Shown here: positions 32,680 to 42,990 of the stretch, piece by piece | Position numbering within the stretch: the stretch's first letter is position 1 | How the letters are laid out: each line of letters begins with the position of its first letter | From: Chrysoperla carnea | Lineage: Eukaryota > Arthropoda > Insecta > Neuroptera > Chrysopidae | Direction: 5' to 3' | Assembly (NCBI RefSeq): GCF_905475395.1 | Contig: NC_058338.1 | Span: 72,737,435 to 72,801,434, forward strand | Length of the DNA: 64,000 nt | Translations under genes and position numbers: made by a program | The notes under the pieces: generated by a model | Database searches by the model: none | What the model was told of the DNA's origin: nothing | What the model saw: only the letters and a program-made list of their open reading frames with translations

Positions 32680-33235
32680 TTTAATTTTTATACCATGTAT
32701 ATGAAATATACTAAGGTATATTAAGTTTAGTCCCAAGTTTGTAACGCTTAAAAATATTTATGCTATGAACAAAATTTTGGTATAGGTGTTCATAAAATCA
32801 CTTAATTAATTTCCGGTTGTCTGTCTGCCTGTCGTCTGTCCGTCTGTCATCACAATTACTCAAAAACGAAAAGAGATATCAAGCTGAAAATTTTAAAGCT
32901 TGCTGAGGACGTAAAAAGTGAGGTCGAGTTCGTAAATGAGCAACATAGGTCAATTGGGTCTTGTAAACCGTTAGAGATAGAACAAAAGTTTAAATGTAAA
33001 AAATGTTCCTTATAAAAAAAATTAAACAACTTTCGTTTGAAACATTTTTTCGTAAACATCACTGTTTACCCGTGAGAGCGCATATTATGGGCAAATTGTA
33101 TTATTATATGTTTATATCAGTTATGTATGTGTGACATATATGTATGTGTAATGTGACAGAGTAATCAACACTGTTTATACATGGTATTTCAACAATTAAC
33201 TCAGTCAATTGTTTGTTTTGATTTGTTTTGTAAAG
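32680..33235 (+). repeat. Dispersed repeat family, fullest copy
   Basis: Order of blocks: AAGTTTGTAACGCTTAAAAA, AAAATTTTGGTATAGGTGTT, a GTCTGTCTGCC/CCGTCTGTC run, ACTCAAAAACGAAAAG, GTAAAAAGTGAGGTCGAGTT, ATGAGCAACATAGGTCAATT, CGTAAACATCACTGTTTACC, and a final TGGTATTTCAACAATTAACT. Copies or parts occur at 42480-42990, 44870-45345, 49425-49800 (reverse), 29290-29560 (reverse) and 53255-53530 (reverse). No coding capacity; class not identified. Confidence 0.75.
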
Positions 33236-34036
33236 TATTAAAATTCTCTCATAGAGTATAGTATGTACCCATTATTACTAAAACTGAATTTATTTTTTTA
33301 TGATATTGAATTAATTAGATATCTACTAAAATAGTCAATAGAGCCGATCCTGTATTAATTATGCATGAGTAATAATTTTTAAATGATAAGAGATGCGGTG
33401 ACAATTATTTATGTTTGTATTACCATAACTTTCAAGTCTGGTTGCCGTCTCCGTTTTCAAAGACTGCAATTTTAAGGAATTTTTAATTTGTAGACTTCAT
33501 TTTTTTTCAAAAATACACACAAATTTGTTTTTTTTATTAATGCTATTATGAAAATAAATTACTTAAAAAAAATTCTTTTAGCTATAGTATTTTACGTTTT
33601 ATGTCCACAAAATGGCCAAAAAGTTTGTGAACCATTTATAAATAGAAAAACTTTCTACAATGAATTAACTATAATATTTTGTCTATGATGATTCTTAGAA
33701 CGTAGTTCAAGGGAATTGAACATCCAAACGGATGTATATAAGGACACACGGTTTCTCGTAAAACCGTTAAAGATCGTCCGGAATGGAGAAAATTCCGGAA
33801 GTTCTTTTTTCGTGGCCATAAAGGAGGGTGATTGGGTCCTTATAATGTTGAATAAACGAACATTGAAGTATGGAATTATTTTATTGAAAAATATGTTACA
33901 AACTTATAAACGTGCTTAAAATAAAAAATTGTGACAACTTCCTTAAACATAATCTTATTGTAAATACTTAACTTTGTACAGAGAGTAAAAAAATTCTAAA
34001 TTATTAATACGAACACATTATTTTAATAGGTAATTA

Positions 34037-34070
34037 CCAATCACATTTATTGCTGTTCAAATGTGATTGG
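34037..34070 (-). promoter_or_regulatory. Hairpin overlapping the collagen poly(A) signal
   Basis: A perfect 12-bp stem (34037-34048 with 34059-34070, loop of ten bases) lies 42 bases past the collagen stop codon. The minus-strand AATAAA at 34046-34051 straddles the stem-loop junction. It is the first AATAAA after the stop, so 3'-end formation may act on a folded signal. Function is inference. Confidence 0.55.
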
Positions 34071-34112
34071 AAATGGCAGTTAAATTTGCTTTATCATTTC
34101 AAACATTGCATA

Positions 34113-35046
34113 TTATTTGAAACATACTGGTCCAATTTCAACCCAAAATGATTGATCTGGTTTTCCAAAGTCACGTACTCCAATATCAGTAATTGGTAAA
34201 CGTGTTGATTTTTCAGTAGCATATGTCAAAACGGTTTTGGCCCATTCAGGTTTACGGAACTATAACCGATATATTATTAGATGAATAAAAAAATTCCTAA
34301 AATTATGTTTTCTCATTGCTACTTACCCGACAATCGTCTTCAATCATTTCGTATCGTAATCTTTGATTGCCTCTTGGTGTTATTTCTGCATCATTCCATG
34401 ACATCAATTTAATACCTTTACGGTAAGTTCGTTTTTCTGCATCAAAATATGCGACGGAATTTTTGCAGTGGTATGTTATATTTTGTTGAGCACTCTCTGC
34501 GAGTAGTTGTAAGAAATTGATTTGGCTGCTATCTGCTTTATACGTTATCTAAAAAGAAATTGCCTCAGTTATAAGAAAATTATTTTCGTAACAGAAAAAG
34601 TAAATAGTTTAAGGAAAAAGTTGCTCAAGGCCTTGGTATAATTAATAATTTTACCTTTAGACCACCAGATATTTCTCCGAGCCAAATTTCTTGTTCGTTT
34701 CCTTCATATACTATTTCTGGGCTACGAGTTGGACTTGGATATACACATGTTGTATGTGCTTCTTTATTACAATAAACCATAATAGCATCTCGCATATCAC
34801 CCTCATTTGGATCAATCCAATAGTCACCCGATGAGAAGTCAGGATGCGCTACAAAAATATCTCGGCAAGTTTTTCCTGGAGAATGTTTCTGACCATCTGG
34901 TGATCTGAACTTTTCAAAGGATGCTTTCAATTGTTCGTAAGCTTTGAGAACTAATTCACGTCGTTCTTTTTCAGTTATTTCTTTTCCAAATATTCGAAGT
35001 GGTTCATCACCTTGTGGATCAGGTCCTTTATTATTATTTATTTGAC
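34113..35046 (-). other. COLFI C-propeptide domain of the collagen
   Basis: The last three exons encode the trimerisation domain removed by procollagen C-proteinase. Landmarks: [18 protein letters not shown] (calcium-binding loop), [30 protein letters not shown] with the conserved glycosylation site NIT, EDDCR, and [12 protein letters not shown] at the end. Six cysteines remain of the usual eight; positions 2 and 3, which link chains in vertebrates, are Ala and Asp here. Confidence 0.9.
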
Positions 35047-38000
35047 CTGAAAGTACCGAGAGAAATTAAATAAATTTAAATAACTTAAAATAGCTACAAA
35101 ATAAAAAAATATAATACCTGCACTAATAAACGCAGCTAATGCCGTAGGATCATACATTGGCTCACCAGGAGGTCCAGGTGGACCCGGAGGGCCAGCTGGA
35201 CCACTGATACCTTGTTTTCCTTCATCTCCAGCAGGACCACGTGAACCTGGAGGGCCAGGGGGACCTTGTGGTCCCGGATTACCATCTCTGCCAGGAGAAC
35301 CTCTTGGACCAGGTTCGCCATCTTTGCCCGGTAATCCATTTGCTCCAGGTATTCCCTTATCTCCAGGCAAACCAGGTTGTCCTGGCAACCCTTGTAATCC
35401 CATTAATCCTCTATGCCCTTTAGCTCCTTGAGGTCCAATATCTCCATGATCTCCTTTTGGTCCTTCTGGTCCTGGTGTTCCAGGTTTTCCTCGGGGTCCT
35501 TGTTGTCCTTCAACACCTTGTGGGCCTGTTTCACCACGACTTCCTCTTTCTCCTGTCAGACCTGGTGGTCCATTTGGTCCAGGTGGACCCTATCCGTGAA
35601 TAGTTTATTAATAATATAATTAAATATATATAAACAGTTTGTAATAAACCATGTATTTTTGATATACTCACTGGTAATCCAGGTGGCCCAGTTGGTCCAG
35701 GATTTCCTGGCTGTCCTATTGGTCCTTTATCTCCTGGACGACCTGAAATTCCTGGAGGACCTTGCTTTCCGGACGGACCTTCGGGTCCATGATCACCTTG
35801 TGGGCCAGGAGGACCTGGTGGACCATTTGGACCAACAGGACCTGGTGGACCTTCATTTCCAGGTTTTCCTGGTGAACCAGTTTCTCCCTATACAAAAAAA
35901 CTCTGTAAACCTATTGTGAAATCAAGAAACATACTGCAAAATCAAAATAATTACATACCGGAGCACCTCGAATTCCTCTAGATCCAACGGGACCTGTAGG
36001 TCCGGGTAAGCCGGGTAAACCTCTGTCCCCTGCTGGCCCTTGTGGTCCTGGTTGACCAGCTACCCCTGGTGGACCTTGAGAGCCCACATCACCTTTCTGT
36101 CCCTCAGGTCCAATGACACCTGGTTCACCTTGTAATCCTGGGCTTCCAGGACGCCCTTGTTCTCCGGGAGTACCCTTTATTCCTGGAACTCCAGCAGATC
36201 CTGGTGGCCCTACATTACCAGGTTGACCCTAAAATATTAATTAATTTTTTGAAACACATTGAAATTGCGATGAATATTATGACTATGAAAAAAATAAAAT
36301 TGAATGAAAATTACCGGTAATCCAGGTTCTCCTGGTCTTCCCGGCGGTCCTGATAAACCCACATCTCCTCGTAAACCTGGTTCACCCCGTGCTCCTTTAG
36401 AACCAGTAAGTCCAATAGGACCTTGAGGTCCTGCTTCACCAGGATTTCCTGTATAACAAATGTAGAACTTCATATAAATTTTGTTCTTTTCGAAAATAAT
36501 TTAATTTGTATTATTTTTAATTTATTACCTACTGGTCCCGGTTTTCCCTGTTCACCCTTAAGCCCATTATGACCACGTTCTCCTTTAATACCAGGTAATC
36601 CAAATAGCCCTTGCGGTCCTGGGAAGCCTTGAGGTCCAGGAGGTCCGGCGGGGCCACGTTCTCCAATCGAACCCGGAGATCCCGGTTCACCAGGTGGGCC
36701 AGGTGAGCCTGGATCACCCCTTTCAGCTGGTTCACCAGGTGGACCAACAGGACCCGTAGGTCCTTGTACACCTCTTTCACCTTGGCGACCTGCATACAAT
36801 TTATAAAAAAACTTGAGCTTAATTCACATAATCTCACGGTGGAAGTATAATTTCTTCTTTAGAGTCATCCTTGAAATGAAATAACAAAGGTTCTATAGTT
36901 TAAGGATGTATAAGCACGGTAGTGGGAGCATAAATTTAAAAAATAAATATTTTCAATATTGATTATGAATTTTTCTAAAATTTTATGATATGTAAGATGT
37001 AAAGTAAGAATAAATTTTTTCGATATCTTTCTATTAATAAGTTTTTTTTTAATTTGTTTTCATTTAGTAGAAGTGAAAATTATCAAAAACAGTCAAAATA
37101 TGTCTTTTTTGAGATTTCTCCATAAGAGCCAATTTATTTTACATCGATTTTCAATGATTTTTTTCTTAAAAATTTGCATGGGTACCTAATTTCAACCACA
37201 TATTCTACCTATAAAAAAATTTTGAGCTTTTAAATCAAACATTGTTGTTATGCTTATACAATTCTTCTGTCTGATTATTCAATCATGTCTGATTATTTTA
37301 GCTTGGCAGTGTCTCATTTTGTTTAACATATGACGATGGTAGAAAAACATTAATCCAAGTATCATTTTTCTAAAAATAAAGACATGTGGACATTAAAAAA
37401 CAAAATTATAAGTCTTCCATAAGAACTCATTAAAGTGATATTTGGCATCATTTTCAATATTGAAATCCCAAATGCTTACTTCTTGAAGAATTGATTTTTT
37501 AATTTGTAAAATCAAATATTATTATTTTTTATCAAAGTAAATTAATTGAATAATGTTTTCCATTATTCCTACAATTAATTAGTTAATGTTGATATACAAA
37601 ATCACTAAATTCTTTACAAATAAAAAAAAATTGTTCTCACAAAAAATGAATTAAAAATGTTAAATTAGGCCACTATGGTTCTACCGTCCCCATATTTCGT
37701 GTACTATCTGACTCCACCATTTCTGAATGTTTGTTTTTATATTTTTTTTCAGACGAATAAATTTTAGCTAGTGTCTGACCTAAAGTTTCTAATAGGTTGA
37801 AGTTTAAAGAAATCTACTTCAAAAAATTTAGTTGTTTATCTATTTTGTTTTCATATACTGGCATCTTTTAGTTTTGTTTACCTGGAGGACCCGCAGGTCC
37901 AACAAGACCAATTTCTCCACGGTCTCCTTTTTCTCCACTAGGTCCCGGCAATCCTCTTAATCCAGGTAAACCAATTAAACCTTGATGACCTTGAATACCT

Positions 38001-41000
38001 TTATCACCTTTAGCGCCCGTTGGTCCCTAAAATTTTTGTAAACATAATAATTTTACTCATATTTATGTACAGTCAATGTATTTACAGGTAATCCGTCTGC
38101 GCCTTGTGGACCTGCTTCGCCACGTAATCCTGGAGGTCCCGCTAAACCAGTTGGACCTCTTTCACCTGGGAATCCTCTTTCTCCACGAGCACCAGCTTGA
38201 CCAGGCAAACCTGGTGGACCTTGAACGCCCGCTTCTCCATCCTTTCCGGGAGATCCAGGATTTCCGGCAACACCTGGCAATCCCTATATTGAAAATCAGT
38301 TGACTAAGTTCATACAAATTTTTCAGGATAGTAAAAAAATTATAAGCATTTACATTTTTAGCATAGAATACTCTGTTAGTATTTTAATTAAAAAAATTTT
38401 CTTACATTGAATCCTCGAGGTCCTGGAGCGCCCGTTGGTCCACGTTCACCATCTGAACCAGGGGGTCCTGGAGGACCTGTTGCACCAGGGGCACCGTCTT
38501 TACCAGGGTCTCCACGGGGTCCGGGTGCACCTGTTGGTCCTTGTTCACCATCTTTTCCAGGTTCCCCCTATAATATATTTAATTTTAAGTAATCTAATTT
38601 CTTCAGTAAATTTGTACAATACTTACAGTCAACCCCTTGTCTCCTTGAGGTCCAAGAGGACCTGGTAAACCTTGTAATCCTTGTGGTCCTGGCTCACCAG
38701 GCCTGCCGTCTGCACCTTGTATTCCTCGTTCTCCTGGATTTCCAGGTTTACCTACTTGACCAGGACGACCGGGAATACCACGGAGTCCTTGAATACCTGG
38801 GGATCCTGGGCGCCCTGGGTCTCCTTGCGCTCCTTTTATTCCTGCTGGACCTTGAGGACCTCTATCTCCAGATTGACCTACAAAACTTCTTTATTAATAT
38901 ATACTACCATTAATATGTTAAGGAGCACGTACCTTTTGGACCAACAGAACCATCTGGACCTGGAAGTCCTCTTGCACCTGCTACTCCTCGTTCTCCCTGA
39001 GGGCCTGAAGGTCCAGTCGGCCCTCTCATACCCCGTTTTCCTCGTTTACCCTCACTACCTTGGGGACCAGGAAGTCCGCGAGGTCCAGGAGCTCCACTTT
39101 CACCTTTTGAACCACTATCACCTTTATATCCTCGTTCTCCAGGGGTACCCTTTATTTTAAGATATTAATATAGTCAATATTATAATATAAATGTTAATAT
39201 TGATATACTCACAGGTATTCCTTTTGCCCCTGCTGGTCCGTCAGCCCCAGGTAAACCAGGTGGACCACGAGCCCCGGGAAATCCGGGGGGTCCAGCGGGT
39301 CCAATCCCACCTATATTCCCTTTTTCACCTGGTATTCCATCTTTGCCTTGAGGTCCTTGTGGTCCAGATTCTCCAGGCTGGCCAGGTCTACCAGATTCAC
39401 CTGAAAACAGATTTACATCAAAATAGTTACTTGATGGCTTTCCTTTGAACTAATTCCAAAATGAAGTATTTACTATACATTTGATATTTCTGAAATTTTA
39501 CCTCTAGGACCTTGAAGGCCTTGGCTTCCTTTGGGACCTTGTGCACCTTGATCACCTTTATTGCCAGTGCTTCCTGGAAATCCCGGTGGACCTGGTTTGC
39601 CGATGGCACCCTAAAATAGTAATTATTAATTTAAAAAAAACATCATAATATAAGTTATAAAAAAATTTGTCTTACTGGAGGTCCCGGTGGCCCAGATATA
39701 CCGTCCACTCCACGCAATCCAGGTGGACCAGGAGGTCCTTCTCTTCCACGTTCACCTCTAGGCCCGGCTGGACCCGGGGGACCCGTAGGTCCTATTGAAC
39801 CTATATTCCCTTGTGCACCCTTTTCTCCTAATGGACCTTGCTCTCCTTTGGCGCCATCTAAACCAGGGTATCCTCGGTGACCTTTTACACCGGGTAAGCC
39901 TGGCATGCCAGGTAAGCCTCGGGGTCCTTGTGGCCCAACTGCACCAGGCTGGCCTACTTCACCATCGTCTCCAGGAGCGCCCTATAATTATATTAAGTCA
40001 GTAAAAATCAATAATTTATGAATATTAAATAAATATTCTCATACATCTTTTCCTTGTGGTCCGGGTAGTCCTCTTGGTCCTGCAATTCCTGGTACACCAG
40101 GTGGTCCTGGTTCACCAGGCTCTCCTCTTACACCTTGGAAACCTTGCGGACCTGGTGGGCCAGGTAATCCAGGAGCACCGCGTGGTCCAACTGGGCCTAC
40201 TTGTGCTTGGAGGAATGGAAAAGCTTCCGGTCCTGCATAACTCGGTCCTTTATCTGCACCCGCTTGTGCAAGAGCCAATTGATTATAGTAATTGGTTAAC
40301 TGAAATTAAATTTCTGAATAAAGCATTTGAATTATTTCTCTTAAACAATATTACATACATCCGGTACAGGGCCAGGAGGTCCAGGATGGCCAGGAATTCC
40401 TGGTGAACCAGGTGATCCAGGGATGCCAGAATCTCCAGGTCTACCAGGTTCTCCTGGATAACCATTATCCCCTCTTGGACCAACAACAGGTGGCTCATCT
40501 GGATTTGGCTTGGCATCTGGAGTTGGCCTGACAGTTCTGGGTTTTGAAGTTGTTGGCTGTACTGGACGCCTTGATGGAGGAACATATGGTTGAGGAGTTG
40601 TTGGTGGTGTTGTCACGATATTCACATTTATCGCACCTGTCAGAAATTAAATGAATTTACCTAACAAGCTAATTCACGATCATTTAGGCCTACTAATAGG
40701 TAACATTCGAATTAGGTGCATATGAATTTTAAAATTTACATATAAATTATTACCGGTTGGAGTAGGCCGTTCATCTGGAGGTTGTCCATATTCTGTACCT
40801 GGAGTTACACCTTCTGGAGTAGCTGCAATTGTTCAAAGTGATTAAAATAAATATTAAAGCATTTTTGTAATGCATTATACATTTAAGTTTGAATTTTTTT
40901 AAACTCCATTTACAGTATGTCGCATTTAAGATGAAGACCTTCATATTTTCGTTTTGAAGTCGATTTGAAATTTTGTACAGTCATACAGGGGTGATGGGTC

Positions 41001-42088
41001 GCATTTTTTAAGATACTTAACCAAAATCTGAACTTTAAACTCAGCCTACTACAAATTGACAAATAAGGCAGATTCTTAATATTTTGCCTAGCGCCAGAGA
41101 ATGATAGAGATATCAAAAAAAATTATTATAAAAAGTTGCTTGGAATATTTTTTTATGCTCATATTCGCTCCGTGCGTGAGTTTCGTTTCCTTGGTAACGA
41201 TACACTACTTTAATTATAGAATTGTATGGATGTATATATAATTGTATGGATTGCATTTAAGACTTACATTGAAAATATAATATTATTGTCTCACAAATTT
41301 AAATAAATAATTATGATAATTTACATTTGAAAAATAATATTTGTGCAATTTGATTTCTTATTTTCACAATTTTTATATATACGTTTAATTAATTCGTGTT
41401 TTACAATAATTTTAATTTGACATTTCTATAACATTAACATGTAAAGAACTGCAAATTAGTAATAACAGCCCCCTTTAACGCCAAAATTTTTCACTGGAAG
41501 CGCTGGCATCGATTTTATTGTCCCTACCATGACTACGCGCACAACGAATACCTATTTTCGTGAAAAAATGCGCATTTTTAATTTTTTAATTATTTTGGTC
41601 TGCACTCAAAATTATTACAAGTAAAAAAATATTTGAAGCAACTTTAATAGTTTTTTTCGATATCTCTAACCATCTCTGATGCTAGACAAAATATTAAGAA
41701 TCGGTCCTATTTGTCAATTTGTAGTAGCCTGAGTTTAAATTTCACATTTCGGTTAATTATTTTAAAAAATGTGACCAATCACCCTCTATGACTGTGCAAA
41801 ATTTCAAATCGTTATCCCTATAGAAATAAAGAAAATATGAAGGTGTCTGCATCTTAAGTGCGACACACTGTACATATAAAAATTAAAAAAATGTGTTTAC
41901 TTACTTTCTCCATACGTATAATCGTAATCCCCATCAGTGTAATTATCATCGTAATTTTCATCAGGTTGTTGAGCTTGTGGTCGATTCAAATTCGTTGATC
42001 TTCGTCGTGTTTTTGCTAATTCTGCAGTATTTAACCATAAAATCAAAACTGCTAATATGTACTGCAGACGCCAGGAATAAATCTTCAT
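34113..42088 (-). CDS. Fibrillar procollagen alpha chain
   Basis: Secreted fibril-forming collagen. Twenty coding exons (minus): 42088-41905, 40822-40754, 40636-40359, 40299-40045, 39981-39676, 39610-39502, 39400-39213, 39149-38933, 38877-38627, 38567-38406, 38283-38086, 38026-37882, 36789-36529, 36448-36315, 36228-35959, 35887-35672, 35589-35118, 35046-34655, 34548-34327, 34259-34113. Phases agree throughout and give 1491 aa. Order: signal peptide (residues 1-25), an acidic Tyr/Asp-rich and Pro/Thr-rich N-propeptide without visible VWC or laminin-G module, a minor helix with RGD, a Lys-containing N-telopeptide, a major helix of exactly 338 triplets (1014 residues), a C-telopeptide, and a COLFI C-propeptide ([31 protein letters not shown]). 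Several exons are multiples of 54 bp (162, 216, 270), the ancestral fibrillar pattern; others split a Gly codon after its first base. Vertebrate type I, II, III or V identity cannot be assigned. Confidence 0.95.
36790..37881. other. Longest intron inside the collagen triple-helix region
   Basis: A 1.1 kb AT-rich intron with a phase-1 junction on both sides. No repeats or reading frames of note seen. Confidence 0.6.
40911..41873. mobile_element. Long fold-back element in a collagen intron
   Basis: The left end (TACAGTATGTCGCATTTAAG) and right end (CTTAAGTGCGACACACTGTA) are inverted. Inverted similarity continues inward for over 200 bases (GATTTGAAATTTTGTACAGT / ACTGTGCAAAATTTCAAATC, then the CTACTACAAATTGACAAAT / ATTTGTCAATTTGTAGTAG and TCTTAATATTTTG blocks). 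About 500 central bases are unpaired and contain no transposase. A second, interrupted copy lies at 5176-5720. Class unknown. Confidence 0.75.
41905..42088 (-). other. First coding exon of collagen: signal peptide and acidic Tyr region
   Basis: The ATG at 42088 begins a typical secretory signal: MKIYSWRLQ, then the hydrophobic core [11 protein letters not shown], with likely cleavage near residue 25. A basic RRRS follows, then a segment of alternating Asp, Glu and Tyr ([16 protein letters not shown]). Acidic Tyr runs like this are sulphated in vertebrate type V and XI N-propeptides; sulphation here is inference. Confidence 0.85.
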
Positions 42089-42479
42089 TTTTCCTTTAAT
42101 AAATTTTTGATTCGTAGGTAATGATTATTAGTTTAAGGATTGAATTTATAAAACATCGTAAGAAAAAAGTACCTAATCTTGATATTAATGAAAAATCCGT
42201 TTTTTTTTTGCTTTTCAGTTTTTACGTTTTTCAGAATAATTTATAGCGAAATTAGTATAGTCAATGTACGGTGAAATATATTCAAGAAATTCAATCAAGC
42301 AATCAAAATATGACCTTTTTTGTAAAAAATATGATTTTTCGAGAATATTTCGAATGCAATTATTTTATAAATATGTTTCTTCATAATTTGAAAATTTTGA
42401 TTATATTTTATGGATTGCGAGCACCTATAACTGTAATCGTATCGAAAAACTATGGACTTTTATTAAAAAATTTTAAATA

Positions 42480-42990
42480 TATGTATATTAAAGTGTACTA
42501 ATTTTAGACCTAAAGTTTGTAACGCTTCGAAAAATTGATGATACGAGCAAAATTTTGGTATAGGTGTATATAGGTGTATATGATAGGTGTTCATAAACTC
42601 AAAACGTAAAAATTAAGTTTAAGTTCGTCTATTATCCGTAGGAATCAACTTGTAAGAGATAGAACAAATTTATAAAAATGTTCCTTATACAAAAATAAAC
42701 AACTTTTGTTTGAAACTTTTTTTTCATAAAGATAATTGTTTACCCAGGGCGCAAATTAGGACAACATTTTGGTGTCCATTTTCTCCAAAACCATAAAAGA
42801 TAGGGAGTTGAAATTTATAGGTAGCTTCGACTAGTCTTCTTGTGAAAGATTCTCGAAAAACGAAAAGAATCTAGAAAATACTTCGGTTTTTTAAACTTTT
42901 CTAATTATGTTTAAAAATAATACAAGTACTGACATTCAACATTTTCTATACAGGGTATTTCAACAATTCACTCAGTTTTTGTTTTTTATT
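42480..42990 (+). repeat. Dispersed repeat family, copy with internal deletion
   Basis: Shares AAAGTTTGTAACGCTTCGAA, AAAATTTTGGTATAGGTG, GTTTACCC.GGGCGCAAATTA and CAGGGTATTTCAACAATTCA with the copy at 32680. It also has a short tandem duplication of ATAGGTGTATAT at 42560-42580. Confidence 0.6.

Larger units (their letters stand above)
31103..34112. other. Interval between converging HYI and collagen genes
   Basis: A 3 kb region between two 3' ends. It holds a pair of diverged inverted segments (31370-31510 and 31955-32070), a full copy of the dispersed family at 32680-33235, and the collagen 3' UTR next to 34112. An open frame at 33716-33919 has no recognised domain, splice support or family. 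Confidence 0.5.

Noticed and set aside
33716-33919. Open frame of 67 codons before the collagen 3' end
   Set aside because: No recognised domain, no splice sites of quality, and no family; cannot be told from chance.
35413-40406. Many long plus-strand frames, Leu-, Val- and Gly-rich
   Set aside because: They are antisense shadows of Gly-X-Y codons of the minus-strand collagen, which has matching splice sites and a known domain order.
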